From Proteles cristata cristata (Eukaryota; Chordata; Mammalia; Carnivora; Hyaenidae): 64,000 bases of DNA. This document shows positions 52,046 to 63,985 of this stretch, piece by piece. The translations under genes were made by a program, and so were the position numbers. The stretch is from contig JAESUZ010004910.1 in the NCBI GenBank assembly GCA_017311185.1, positions 868,001 to 932,000 of the forward strand, in the 5' to 3' direction. The notes beneath the pieces are model-generated. The model worked only from the letters and a program-made list of their open reading frames with translations. It was not told the DNA's origin and ran no database searches. The stretch's first letter is position 1; the number at the start of each line of letters is the position of its first letter.

Positions 52046-52884
52046 CATATAATTAAATTTGAGTTAGGGTTTTTGGGCTGAAATACTACCTAGGTAATAA
52101 TGTGACTGTAGTACATCATTTCAGGGGCATACAGTGCTAGTTTGTCTCAGTACCAGTGATGTTAACCTTGACATATGGTTTTTAAAACCTAAGGTTCTGG
52201 GTTCTGTGCTTGTGCTCCAGAGGTAGCCACTCCCCATTTGTATACCTGTCCCACTGAAGAGGCTCCATTAGGTCTCTAGCCCCGCCCCCAGTCTTTCTTA
52301 GGAGTGCTGCTTGAGGTCTATATAAAACAAAAGTTCATTAGTGGAGGTGGTTTTCCTTGTGTGTGGGACTCCCAGAATTTGTACTGTTATTTTCACACAC
52401 ATTGAGCTTTTAAGAGTTTGTCAAAGTATCTGTTGTTTTGTTACCCACTCTTTTGGCTACTGGTTTTCACCCCCACATTCCCCAGTGTTCTGTCAAAGGT
52501 GAACCAGTTTGAATGTATCACACCTTCTCAGAGGGGCTTGCTACCCTTTTGAATTCAGTTTACCTGTTGCCTTGATAGGCTCAACTAGATGATCTAGTCT
52601 TTTTTTTTTTTCCCCTTGATTTTTGTTAATGTGGGAGGAATATTCCCTTGCAACATTCCCTTTCCTATGGGAAAGCAGGATTCTCAAAACATTATTTAAG
52701 GATAGCAATCCTTGACTAAAAATATTACAAAATTGATGCTTATTTTGTTGTCTACCTTCTTGAACAGTTTGTTTTTATTTTCTCTTAATAATTAAAAGCC
52801 TAAGGATAAAAATATTCTTCTGAATATAGTTCTGATTGTGTCATATGTTCTAAGTTTTCTCATTTTCATTTTAAAAGTAGCATA

Positions 52885-53092
52885 GGGGTGCCTCGGAGGC
52901 TCAGTCAGTTAAGTGTCCAACTCCGGCTCAGGTCATGATCTCACGGTTCATGAGTTCCATCCCCCCACATCAGGCTCTGTGCTGACAGCTCAGAGCCTGG
53001 AACCTTCTTGGGATTCTGTGTCTCCATCTCTCTCTGCTCCTCCCCTGCTTGTGGTTTGTCTCTCTTCCTCTCTCAAAAATAAATAAATGTTA
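52885..53092 (+). mobile_element. carnivore SINE A (outer host of the nest)
   Basis: Head GGGGTGCCTCGGAGGCTCAG, tail CAAAAATAAATAAATG. Its left target copy AAAAGTAGCATA (52873-52884) is matched not at 53093 but at 54355-54366 (AAAAATAGCATA). SINE A therefore extends around the inner insertions. Confidence 0.88.
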
Positions 53093-53121
53093 GGGGTGCC
53101 TGGGTGGCTCAATTGGTTAGG
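53093..53121 (+). mobile_element. SINE B, 5' piece (split by LTR)
   Basis: Starts TTAGGGGTGCCTGGGTGGCT and stops after AATTGGTTAGG, mid-way through the A-box region. The rest resumes at 54151 with GTTAGGCATCCAACTTTGGC. GTTAGG is duplicated at 53116-53121 and 54151-54156. Confidence 0.95.
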
Positions 53122-54150
53122 TGCTGGAGGCCGCGCCGGCTCCAACAGGTCCAGGGGTCCCTGAAGGATGGACGGTGTCGGCGAAAGAGAGTGAGAGAGC
53201 CCCGAGATTCTTTCTGATCACCAGGCAGGCATCTCTGTCCTGTCAGTTTTGGTGTCTTTATTTATAGGTTAAATGATAACATGACATCAGAAAAAGGAAT
53301 TTTTACAATGGATAGCTCTTTGTGATAAGATGCTTTGGAAAGTGTACAGAAGCAGGTTTTACAGAAATATTCTTGCAGAATTATTGCAATTATATTGAGG
53401 TTAAGTAAACCTTATAACTAGAGAATTAGGGTATTCTTAGTAAAAGACAGGATATATATTTGTTCTAAGTTAATAACGCTAAGGTTAGGTCATAGGTTAA
53501 GTGTATAGATGGGCTAAGAGTCATTCTGTCTGACTCTCAAATGTATGTTTTTGAGTTGGTTAATAAGTTGTTTGTGGAAACCTATTTGATGCTGAATGTG
53601 TGAAACACTATGGAGGCCCTAAAAGTGTCAGCCTTTTGTTTGTGGGTAATGTTTTAGCTACTCTTCTCTATCCTCATCCCAGCAACCTGTAAGGGAGGGT
53701 GTTTGCAGAAAGTAGGCCTTGGGGAAGGGACTGCCCTACATCACCAATTAGGAGAAGGTGTAAGTATTAACTTAAGTTCTGCCCTTATCTGTACCTTAAC
53801 TCTAAATTAGGCTCTTTGTCTCGGGGCCAGGCTCAGTTGTAATTCTTGTGTTCTTAACCCTCTAAGTCTTGGATCTGCAAGGCCCTTAGGAAGAGCCTTT
53901 TGACAATCATCCGTAGAGCTTTCATCTAAAACCTCTCTTGTAAAGGCAAGAATATGCTCTTCCTTATGAGGTATCTGTGTTCAGAATATTGTTCTGATAT
54001 GGAATATTGTGAGGCCTGGTCAATACCAGCACAACACGAGCCAGTAGTAGCAGGAGATACCAGTTTTCATTTCTCATGGCACTAGCTGTGCAAACACTGC
54101 CATTTCCTTGCTGTGACTGCCATCCATAGAGGCTGGTGCGGCTCCCAGCA
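53122..54150 (-). mobile_element. solo LTR, betaretrovirus-like, 6-bp TSD
   Basis: 1029 bp, read on the minus strand as TGCTGGGAGCC...GGCCTCCAGCA, with inverted ends TGCTGG/CCAGCA. It is flanked by perfect GTTAGG copies inside SINE B. The minus strand has a TATAAATAAAG block (AATAAA at 53257-53262) followed by the R/U5-like end. Its 3' half matches the ERV at 29544-30878; its 5' half does not clearly match. No primer-binding site or internal genes, so it is a solo LTR left by recombination. Confidence 0.92.
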
Positions 54151-54354
54151 GTTAGGCATCCAACTTTGGCTCAGGTCATGATCTCGCAGTCGGTGGGTTC
54201 GAGCCCTGCATCAGGCTCTGTGTTGACAGCGTGGAGCCCGTTTCAGATTCTGTGTCTCCCTCTCTCTCTGCCCCTCCCTAGTTCATGCTCTGTCTTTCTC
54301 TGTCTCAAAAATAAACATTAAAAAATTTTTTTAAAAAAACATTTAAAAAATTAT
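54151..54354 (+). mobile_element. SINE B, 3' piece, and tail of SINE A
   Basis: It resumes SINE B from the TSD: GGGTTCGAGCCCTGCATCAG, CT-rich body, CAAAAATAAACATT tail. A second A-rich stretch follows, ending before the right target copy of SINE A. Confidence 0.92.
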
Positions 54355-54424
54355 AAAAATAGCATAGAAGTATATTTTTTTGACCTAAGAATTATTTAAG
54401 ATTCTGCCTTATAACTTTAATTTT

Positions 54425-54672
54425 TTAAAAGTTTGTTTAGTGTTTTTGAGAGAGAGAGAGAGAGAGAGAGAGAAGGAGAGAGAGATACAGAGACAGAGAC
54501 AGAGTACAAGCAAGGTAGGGGCAGAGACAAAGAGGAAGATACAGAATCTGCAACAGGCTCCAGGCTCTGAGCTGTCAGCAGAGTCTGATGTGGGGCGCAA
54601 ACCCACGAACTGTGAGATCATGACCTGAGCCGAAGTTGATTGTTCAACCTGACTGAGGCACCCTGGCACCCC
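54425..54672 (-). mobile_element. carnivore SINE, inverted
   Basis: Long GA dinucleotide run (54450-54484), reversed box region and head end CTGAGGCACCCTGGCACCCC. About 60 bp after the nest, and independent of it. Confidence 0.93.
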
Positions 54673-55164
54673 TAAAAAAGAAACTCTTATTGAGATTAAA
54701 ATCAGGATTGTATGACATTTCTATATTAATTCTGGAGCTGTGACATTTTAAGATCCTCCCATCCAAGAACATGCTGTCATTCCATGTTCGTGTCTTGTTT
54801 GTACACTTCGGTAGAACTTTATAATTTTTTTATATGTTTGTGCCTCTTGCTAAAATTTATTTTATAGAGTCTCCTAATGTGAGTGAGATATTTTTTCCAA
54901 TTTCCATTTTTTATCTAGTGATTAGTTTTACATATTGATTTTTATATAGGTAGCCATTTAACAAGATTTACCAATTCTCGTAGTTTTTATTAGGCTGCCC
55001 TAGGTTTAATGTGATGGAGAGCTACAGAGAGTTGAGAAGATAAATATAAAATCTACCATTTTATTTTATTTCTTTTTTTAACAGAGACAAATAAAAATGT
55101 ACAAAGGCCCCCTGTTGCTGTGGATGCTTCTGGACCATAGTTTGAAGAACAAGTTTCCAGAAAC

Positions 55165-55315
55165 TTTTCCCCCCATATCTTGTTTCACATTAGACTTGCC
55201 TGGGACCCTTTGAAAACTCTCAATGCTTGGAGGTGGGAACCAGGCATTAATAGATTTTAAATAGCTTCAAGTAATTCCAGTTTGCTGTTAAGTTTTGAAC
55301 CATTGTGCTAGACTA
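55165..55315 (-). mobile_element. MER5-type DNA transposon remnant
   Basis: Internal wording of the MER5 family: TTAGACTTGCCTGGGACCCT, AGCTTCAAGTAATTCCAG, and TTTTGAACCATTGTGCTAG near the inverted end. Confidence 0.5.
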
Positions 55316-55699
55316 GCCTTAGCAAACTGTGGCCCCCAGGTCCAGTCCTATGTTTTGTAAACAAAGCTTCATTCTGAGGTAGCCTTGCTCTTCTGTTTAC
55401 ATACTGTCTGTTGCTGTTTACATGCTACTAGCACAGTATTGAGTAGTTGTGAAAAAGACCATACGGTTCACAAAGCCTAAAATAATTCACTATCAGGCCT
55501 TTTTCATAGAAAAGGACAAACATAAAGGGATAGAGAGTCCCTCTGTTAACCCTTCTTGTACAGGCTTTTGCTGAATTTATTGTTTTTGGAAGGCTCTGCT
55601 TTAATGAGAAGCGTTCTCTTTTTCAACTTTGCCCTGCCATGGCCTAAGGTGGCGGTTTTCTAATCCATTGTGTTACCTGAAAAACTCAAATTCCCAGCA

Positions 55700-56345
55700 A
55701 ATTAATTCAACAAGTATTTACTAATCTTCTGGTATGTGTCAGGCACTGGGGATACTTTAGGAAACAAAAAGGACAAAAATCTATGCCTGTATGGAGCTTT
55801 CATCCTAGTGGGGTAAGAGGGGTGGGGTCAGTATAAGCAAATTAAATATGTAAAGCATATACTGCATTGGATGGTAATACTTTCTATGGAGAAAAATAAA
55901 GCCAGGAAGTGTGTGTGAGACGGTAGCATTGGAGCAACGACTGGAAGGAAAGAGGTAGTAAAGAGAGCCATCTGGAAATCTGAGGCAGGAACCATATTCC
56001 AAGCAGAAGGTATTGACGAGCTCAAAGGTCTTGACGTGGTGTGTGCCTGGCATGCTGGAAAACAACAGGGATGCCAGCGTGGCTGGAACAGAGTGAGCAA
56101 AGTGGGAGTGCGGGAGGAGAGGTGGTCTGTGAGATAGCACACAGCCGGGAGGTTCAGGTCCTCTAGTCCTTTGTAATGATTTTGGCTTTTACAGAGAAAG
56201 ATGGGGAACACCAGTGGAAGGTTTCGAGTATTCAGTGAAGGGATGTGATGTACCTTAATAGAATCACTCTGGCTGCTCTGTTGAGAACAGACTGAAGAAA
56301 GCCAGGCAGGCTATTGCAAAATTCCAAATAAGAGACTATGGCAGA
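55700..56345 (+). repeat. old interspersed repeat, same family as 20160-20800
   Basis: It runs from GTATGTGTCAGGCACTGGGG through TCATCCTAGTGGGG, TTTTGGCTTTTACAGAG and GAATCACTCTGGCTGCTC to GGCAGGCTATTGCAAAATTC. It is the better-preserved copy of the family in this window. Confidence 0.6.
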
Positions 56346-57224
56346 CAGGAATTAGGACGGTAGCTGTAGAAGTAGTAAAATGGAAGCCCAAAGATTGTCC
56401 TCGATCTGGCTTATAATTAGTGTCAGTTTCTCTCAGATTCTGCCTTTAATTTGTCTTGGTTTTCCAAGTGTTTCTTCTTTTTCTGTTTTCATGGTTGTTA
56501 GATACCATTTTGAATTAGCTTGTATCCTTAGAAACTCGGTTATACCTAAGTATGATTCTATATCTAATATTCTTAAAACATTGTGGATACTCGGTAAATC
56601 CTAACTATGAATGTATCTTGAAGAGTTTGGGTAGAACAAGATGGATTATATTTATCTTCACAGGCCTATGTTTTCAGAACCACATTGGTATTATTATCGC
56701 TTTATTTCCCCCTGTAATTAGCATACAAACCCACACATTAATTATTTCATGTTCTTTAAGTTTAACTAGGAGATAGGAGGTAGATCTGTATATTTTCATT
56801 TTAACCATAATTGTCTCATACTGACTACTTTTCCAAAAAGGGTTTTACTTCAGAATGTATCTGAAGTGAAATTTATTTCTCAGAAATTCATATATAACTG
56901 CAAAGATAAGTTTATACAGAGTCACTGAAGAATCGTAAACAAAGGAGATGAACTGGCTTATTAGGAAAACTTCACATACAGTTTGAAAAGGAAGTTAGGT
57001 AAAATTGTTATTTGCAGATCAGCTTTTTACCCAAAAAAAAAAAAAGATACCAATTGGGAAACCGTTGGTACCTAAAAATATCGTATTATTGGCACAAATT
57101 AAATATATAGAAATAGAATTTGCATACACGAACAACCGGTTAGAAGAGATAATGGAAGCAAGAGTCACTTAAAATAGCAGACCACCAACAAAGGATAAAG
57201 CAACTAGGAAGAAATTGCTCTCTG

Positions 57225-57350
57225 CCTACACTTCAGGGTCATCAGCTGGAGAGCTTCACAGAACAAAAAGAATAAAACAGTGCCCAGGTGCCTTCCCTAG
57301 AATTCTAATTCCATCGGGTTGGGGTGGGGCCACGGCAGTATTTTTTTTTA
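57225..57350 (+). mobile_element. MER5-type DNA transposon remnant
   Basis: Wording TCATCAGCTGGAGAGCTTCA and GGGTTGGGGTGGGGCCACGG matches the middle of MER5-like elements; ends are lost. Confidence 0.5.
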
Positions 57351-57479
57351 AAGTTCCTACTTTTCTAAAAATCTCTGAAGAAATCGATCCATGTGAAGAA
57401 CACTTAGAATTCTCCATCAAAGAAGCCTTGAAGAAAGGAAAACGTGTGCTATAGTCTTCAAAATAACTGAGGATTATAA

Positions 57480-58720
57480 AGAGGTCATTTCTCCCTAAAC
57501 TAGGTGATCAATTTAATATGATTTCATGAAAAGACTAAAAAGATTTTTCGTTTTTCGAATTAGACAAACCTATTCTAAATTTGTGTGGGAAACGTAAGTT
57601 AGTAAGAGTAGCCAGGGAAACTCTGAAAAAATAAAGTGTTGGAAAGGGACTAGTCTGGCCAGATATTGACTACCACATTAGTCAGTGAAGTAGGTTGGTT
57701 GACAGGAAGATGAAAAATGTTCTGAAAGGACCCAAAGGTAAATGAGACATTGGAAGATGATAAAATGGCATTTCAAATCAATAGAGAAAAAGATGATTTA
57801 GTCAATAAAAGGTGTTATATAATGAAGTGACATTTTTTTAACCAATGGGACAGATATTAGTTTACTCAATAAAAGGTCATTTGGGTAGCTATCTTAAAAC
57901 AAAAAACTGGAATTAGATCTCTAATATGGAATACATTCCAGATAGGGCAAAGATCTAGGGGCAAAAAGTAAAACTCTAGAAGACGGTAAGTGGGAAAAGT
58001 GAGGAATACCATTCTGAATATGTATGACATAAAATCCCAAAGCCATAAAAGCAAAGATTCATAAATTTAATTGCATGAAAATGCATATTTCCATAGGTTT
58101 AAAATACCAGTTTCCACAGGTTAAAAATACCAGAAATCTATCAAAAGACAAATTACAAAAAGAAAAAAAATCTGCAGCTTCTTTACAAAAAGCTAATATC
58201 TAAAAGCATGCCTGAAATAAACAAGACCAACAACCGAGAGAAAAATAGGCAAAGAATAGAAATAGAAAGTTCACAGTAAAGGAAATTCAAATGGCTGTTA
58301 AATATATGAAAATATCTACCTTACTCAGAATTTTAAAAAATTAAAAATAGTATATTTTTTATCTATCAGATTGACAAAGGATGTAAGGAAGTACATTGCT
58401 GGTGAGAATTTAAATGGGTACAACTTCTTTAGAGGTAATTTGCTGTAATTTTGCTAGATACAGTCCTGCCCCAGCAATTTCACTTTTAGGTGTTTTTAAG
58501 TGGGAGAGAAAAAAACAGAGCAAGATGCAGAACATTTTATATGGTAAGCTACTTTTTGTTTATAGATGCATGGTGTGTCTGTAAGAGGATACTCAGGAAG
58601 GTGGTTTCGAATAGTTATACCAGGAAAGGGACCTGGGAAAGGAGGGAGACTTCACGCTCATTGTTAACTCTTTTGTACCTTTTGAAACCTGTACCTTGTG
58701 CATTTATTACCTATTAAAAA
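57480..58720 (+). mobile_element. old L1 fragment (ORF2 end to 3' UTR)
   Basis: Sense order typical of an old L1: AACTCTAGAAGACGGTAAGT, AAGGAAATTCAAATGGCTGT, CATTGCTGGTGAGAATTTAA, CCAGCAATTTCACTTTTAGG. Frames are broken by many stops. Confidence 0.7.
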
Positions 58721-59087
58721 AAACAAACAAACAAACAGTAATAAAGTCAACCATATCCAAGATCTGTGTACCATAAAATACTCTAAATACTCCCACCACC
58801 TACATCCAAATTGTCTGTCTCATCAGGTACAAATAACTCATCAGACACCATCAGATACACATGGATAGCTATTTAATGGTTTATAAGTAATACTATTTGT
58901 TAAAATACTTTATATTCCATATTATTCAGAGGAACATAACTTTATATTATACTAGTTGTTTCCGTCTTTTTAATACTTCCATTAAGTTGATAAAAGTTGG
59001 TAAGAATGAAGTCTTGATAGTAATCATTTTTGAAAATACATAATTCTATAATGGTTAGTATTTTATTTTAAAATAGAATACATTCTT

Positions 59088-59311
59088 AAAAATTTTTAAA
59101 AACGTTTATTTATTTTTGAGAGAGAGAGAAATTGTGACAGTGGATGAGAGTGGAGGGGAGAGAGAGAGGAAGACACAGAATCCAAAGCAGCCTCTAGGCT
59201 CCAAGCTGTCAGCACAGAGCCTGACTGATGTGGGGCTTGAATTCACAGGTTGCAAGATCATGACCTGAGCCAAAGTCGGATGCTTAACTGACTGAGCCAC
59301 CCAGGTGCCCC
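59088..59311 (-). mobile_element. carnivore SINE, inverted, with 19-bp TSD
   Basis: Reversed tail AACGTTTATTTATTTTTGAG, head end GAGCCACCCAGGTGCCCC. Duplicates TAAAATAGAATACATTCTT (59069-59087) and TAAAATAGAATATATTCTT (59312-59330) differ at one base. It lies about 120 bp after the ARSK stop, so it may fall in the 3' UTR. Confidence 0.96.
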
Positions 59312-59429
59312 TAAAATAGAATATATTCTTTATAAGTAACTAAAAATAAGTATCAGAACAAACAAAAAATTAATCATGGTCTCTTAGCATATCTCTGTAT
59401 GGTGCTCTAAAACATTAGTTTTTTAACTT

Positions 59430-59722
59430 TCATTCAGATTTTTTTTTATTAGAGTGGGTGTTAAGCCACTGATCAATTGCACTTTCATACTTCTGTGGTT
59501 CTTTCAGCCAGTCCTGATGCCACCTGAGGTTCCCTATAACACTGGAATAGTTTTGCCCTACACTTTGTTTCCACTTAAGAAATTGCTCTTTGTTATATTG
59601 GTGGACAGAAGCAGAAACCTTAGGATAGTTGATAATAGAACGAAGCTTTTGATCCAAAGAATAAGTAATCTCTGGAAATTTTGTAGCAATATCTGTTAGT
59701 TCATCTGGATCCGAGGAAAGAT
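59430..59722 (-). CDS. ARSK: ARSK last coding exon
   Basis: Arylsulfatase K is the lysosomal glucuronate-2-sulfatase that acts in heparan/chondroitin sulfate breakdown. This exon starts after a TTTTCTTCTTTCAG acceptor and completes the split Asp codon (G|AT). It then reads LSSDPDELTDIATKFPEI, a YSLDQKLRSIINYPKVSASV stretch, and NLRWHQDWLKEPQKYESA, ending HSNKKKSE-stop. This is the C-terminal part of the sulfatase fold; the catalytic formylglycine Cys and metal-site exons are outside the window. The reading frame is open throughout. The last few residues are the most variable part compared with what I know of the family. Confidence 0.94.
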
Positions 59723-61485
59723 CTGAAAGAAGAAAATAAAGTACCGGTCAAAATATTTACTGCTACAGAAACACTGTTTAGAATGTCATTACTCTATGAT
59801 AGATAATGTATTTGAATTTATTTTTATTTTCAGTTTGTCTTAGTAAAATAAGATGAAAGACAGTATAAATGGTCAAATAATATACCAAAGCTATATTATA
59901 TCCTCTAAATGCATGTCCAAATTATCTTCCTACAACCATCCTGCTGTTCTAACTTTTTTCTTTTCCATTCCTAGACGGCAGAAATAATCAAACTCTTATC
60001 ACCAATAAGCTGACTTAGCCCTAATTCTTCCTGGTTTTGATGCCTTGATATACAAAGAAAAAAAGAGCAATGCTTTATTGTCCCATCTCAACAGCCCCAA
60101 ACTTGCCAGATAAAAGAATTCTTTATATGGGCAAGTCCTCTATTTTTTCCAACTTTACTTACTCCTAGTTTTCTATATATTTTAGCATCTTGTGCTTGGA
60201 TTTTTGAACATCAACATAGATTTGTCAATTCTATCCACTGAGCAAATGGCCATGGAAATAAAAATGTATCTCAACTGCTACCATCAAGAAAATAATGATA
60301 AATATTTCAGAACATAACTATCCTTTTTATCTAGGTAAAAGGAAGACAGAAAATATAACTGGGAGGCCAGTCTAATTGGAAAAATACGAAGCCAAAGATC
60401 TTGATGACAGTTTACCTGAGATAAATGAACATTACATGTTGAGGGAAATAAAACTCTACGGGCTTATTTGAGTGCATTTGTCAGAAGAGCTCTAAGATGT
60501 TTGTGACTTTGTTAGGTTACTTCAGATGACACCTCTTTGGGAAAGGGAAAGCAGTGAATAAACCCTAGAGAATATAGGAAAGGGAAGCTCACCCACTGAT
60601 CCTTTGACTGTCACATCTGATTTTTGCAGAGCATGGCCAATAAATGAGCAAAAGATGCCCATTACTCATCAGGATGAAAATTTAAGGACTTCCTTTTGAA
60701 GCCAAGAAACTTCGGCTCTTAAAGTTAAGGGGAGAGGTGTGAGCCAATCAATTTGGTCCCTGAAGAATTATTTGGAGTTAATAATTTTGACCTTTGTAAC
60801 TGGAAAGGAAACTTCGGGAGAAAAAAATATTAATAATGGTATATTTTATGTGAATAAAAGGGGGCAAAGGATGAGTAAAGTCCTAATTTAATAATGTTGC
60901 TTTAAGATTAATTCATAGAGTAGTGAAGCTAGCAGGCATATTTGTGGAGTGGAAGGAACATGGATTTTGAAGCTTAGACTTGGGTTAAAATCCCAGTCCT
61001 GCCACTTAGCTATGAGACTTTATATGGGCATCTGAGTCCCTTTAGCCTCTAGTCTTCTCTATAAAATAAGGATAATGGTGTCATCTTGTAGACTTCATGC
61101 AAACATTAAATGATATATGTAGAATGTCAGGCTCCGCAAGATATAGGGGTTATTCCTCCAGTATTGCTGAAACCAAGGTATAATGAGAGAGTGATGACTA
61201 CTGTTTGAGACAGATAAGCATGACTATGAGAAGACACCTTGATCAGAGATTCAGATCACCATCTTGAGACTCAGATCACAAGCCTTAGGGCCCTTGTTGT
61301 GGAATTCAGATTACTCGCAAAGAAGCTGCACCCCACATGGGCAACCATTTGTAGGACTGTCCTGGCATGAAAGGCAGCAGATATTTATTTATTTAACTAA
61401 AGAATACTAGATCTCTTGAACAACACTGTGTAGGTCAACTCTTCACATATAATAGCGCACTTCAAAAATGTATCCACAGATTTAC
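59723..61485 (-). other. last ARSK intron
   Basis: Bounded by canonical splice sites. It contains a sense MIR at about 60950-61170 (GATTTTGAAGCTTAGACTTG, CCAGTCCTGCCACTTAGCTA). Otherwise no feature seen. Confidence 0.8.
60950..61170 (+). mobile_element. MIR SINE
   Basis: Sense MIR core with TTAAAATCCCAGTCCTGCCA and TCTATAAAATAAGGATAATG. It lies in the last ARSK intron. Confidence 0.75.
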
Positions 61486-61710
61486 CAAAGAGTTGCGGCA
61501 GTACTGAAGTACCATCAGAGTAGGCTATGTACTTCCATTGGTTAGTCCGAAGCATGTAGGTGGAAGCATTCACATTGCATCCATGGAATTCACTGAGAAT
61601 CCAGGGTGGATGCAGGTTTCTGAATTTATGTTCATTCTTCAACATTTCTGATGATAATGGCAACAAAGAGTATCCACTCAGGTTCTGAGGCAGTGGAACT
61701 CCAGCAATAT
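61486..61710 (-). CDS. ARSK: ARSK penultimate coding exon
   Basis: This is a 225-bp exon between acceptor TTTTGTTGCATAG and donor GTAAAT, entered and left in phase 1. It encodes DIAGVPLPQNLSGYSLLPLS, LHPPWILSEFHGCNVNASTY and MLRTNQWKYIAYSDGTSVLP, ending QLF plus the first base of the next Asp. The DIAGVPLPQNLSGYSL block is the conserved sulfatase stretch after the catalytic core, with glycosylation sequons at NLS and NAS. It joins in frame to the 59430-59722 exon across a 1763-bp intron. All earlier ARSK exons lie beyond position 64000. A young L1 begins 128 bp upstream of this exon. Confidence 0.95.
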
Positions 61711-61838
61711 CTATGCAACAAAACAACACAATATTTTAGAATAACTTGTTCTTTCCTTAGTTGAAACATTCATAAATGAATCATCAAAGGTTGCAGACAC
61801 CAAAGACCATATATGGATTCTGTAAATAGACTGTGTAG

Positions 61839-62460
61839 GACTGTTGGTGGGAATGTAAACTTGTGCAGCCCCTCTGTAAAACTGTGGAGGTTCCTCAGGA
61901 AATTAACAATAGAACTCCTCCATGTCCCAGCAGTAGCACTGCTAGGAATTTACCCAAGGGATACAGGAGTGCTGATGCATAGGGGTACATGTACCCCAGT
62001 GTTCATAGCAGCACTCTCAACAATAGCCAAAACATGGAAAGAGCCTAAGTGCCCATCAACTGACAAATGGATCAAGAAGATGTGATTCATCTATACAATG
62101 GAATACTACATGGCAATGAGAAACAATGAAATCTGGCCATGTGTAGCAACATGGATGGACCTTGAGGGTGTTATGCTGAGCGAAATAACTCAGGCAGAGA
62201 AGGGCAGATACGTATGTTTGCACACATAGGAGAATTAGGAGGAACTTAACGGAGGACCATGGGGGAGAAGAAGGGAGGATAAATAGTGGGGGAGAGGGAG
62301 GGAGGCAAACCATGAGAGACTCTTGAATGCTGAGAACAAATTGAAGACTGATGGGGGTGGGAGGGAGGGGAAGGAGGGTGATGGGCATGGAGGAGGGCAC
62401 TTGTGGGGATGAGCACTGGGTGTTATATGGAAACCAAGTTGACAATAAACTATTTAAAAA
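61839..62460 (+). mobile_element. young 5'-truncated carnivore L1, 15-bp TSD
   Basis: 622 bp from GACTGTTGGTGGGAATGTAA through CAATGGAATACTACATGGCA and GAGCGAAATAACTCAGGC to an AATAAACTATTTAAAAAAA tail. The perfect duplicate AAATAGACTGTGTAG is at 61824-61838 and 62461-62475. It is antisense to ARSK, 128 bp upstream of an exon. It holds only the extreme ORF2 end and the 3' UTR. Confidence 0.95.
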
Positions 62461-62475
62461 AAATAGACTGTGTAG

Positions 62476-62680
62476 CTCCAAAGGCTTACTTCACTAGCCA
62501 CGTGACCTTGGGCCTGATACTAACCACTCCAAAACTCAGTCTCCTCATTTGTAAAAGGGGAATAATAATCACATCTGTACTTCAACGTTTTATATTAGGT
62601 GTAAATATGATAATTATGTAAAATTCTGAGAACAGTGCCTGATAGGAAATCCTCAACAGATGTTATTTAATCAGTCCTTT
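62476..62680 (+). mobile_element. MIR SINE
   Basis: Sense MIR: CTAGCCACGTGACCTTGGGC, CTCATTTGTAAAAGGGGAAT, GAGAACAGTGCCTGATAGG. It was the target beside which the L1 landed. Confidence 0.75.
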
Positions 62681-63034
62681 ATTTTTGAATGATAATTACA
62701 GTTGCTTCTCACATTTGTTCTACCAGATATTAATAAGACCTATATGAAAAAGCGGTTTAGTAGTCATACATGTTTGCAAACAAGGCTTTAAATTAAATAG
62801 GTAATTTTTTGTAGATGTATCTCATAAGCCTTTAAGGGTGGTATGCCATGTGTTTCAAAGTTATTTGGTGACATGTTTTACTCTCAAGTAGCATCTTCAG
62901 GGGCTAGTATTTTGCAGAGCATGTGTTGGAAATTCTGGATTATACTGATTTAGGAAGAAATAATTTATTTTTTCCTTATCAAATATAAACATATAAAGCA
63001 ATAGCATGACAGACATCTAAAAACAAGTATTTGG

Positions 63035-63219
63035 GGGGCACCTGCATCACTCGGTTGAGCATCTGACTTCGGCTCAGGTCATGATCTCAAAGTCTGTGAT
63101 TTCTAGCTCCGCATCAGGCTCTGTGCTGACAGCTCGGAGCCTCGAGCCTGTCTCGGATTCTGTGTCTCCCTCTCTCTCTGCCCCTCCCTCACTTGTGCTC
63201 TGTCTCTCTCTCTCTTTTA
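63035..63219 (+). mobile_element. carnivore SINE lacking its AATAAA tail
   Basis: Head GGGCACCTGCATCACTCGGT (diverged), then the standard body ending in CT repeats and TTTTAA. The duplicate AAGTATTTGG is at 63025-63034 and 63220-63229. Confidence 0.92.
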
Positions 63220-63985
63220 AAGTATTTGGCTCAAACAGACTTTTTCCTATAGGAAAATTACCATTAATTATGGCTGGATACTTAGGATAGTTCCAAAATT
63301 AGTTTGCAGAAGCCTCTACCCCTTTTCTAGTTTCCATGTTCTCTGTTATTTTTTAAGGTATAATTCAGTATTTCCAATAAAAATAGGAAGTAATATATCT
63401 GCAATTCTAGGAGTTAAGCAAAACTGAATACAAAAATTAACTTGACTGTAAGTATTTGAGGAAAAATAATTTAATTAAAGAAGAATAAGGAAATAGACAA
63501 AGACCTCTATGTTTTACATATAATATACATGTTTTACTTTTAATGTAATTTAAAAATCTGTATCCTCAATTTCCTTGGGAGGGACATATTATATGTACTA
63601 ATCTTCTGCCAACCAGTCATAATCATGGACTTCTTTTGAGGAAAAAAAATCAGAGATAACTGGTTAAAAACAAAAGGAGCAAAGACATTAAAGAGGATGT
63701 GTGTGAGACAGAGGAAATGCCTGAGATAAAACTCACTTGAGCTACAAGACAACAGGCTACTACTGTGAGGTCTACCCTAAGGAATGCAAGTATGGAGGTA
63801 ACAGGCTGGGTCAGGCAGGTCTGCATGGCAGCCATCAGGTGGCACCACTAGTGAGGCACAGAAAGGGACAGAAGAGGACTTCGAAGATGATTGGAAGCAG
63901 GGACCAATTGGCATATACCTTGGCATGGGAAGTCCCTGTATCCAGGATTTTAATAATCTTTGATACTTAGAAATACCTTGCTTCA

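Noticed and set aside
62056..62481. 141-codon minus-strand frame
   Set aside because: Antisense of the purine-rich 3' end of the young L1 at 61839-62460. A similar frame appears opposite the L1 at 19642-20028, so it is repeat-derived.
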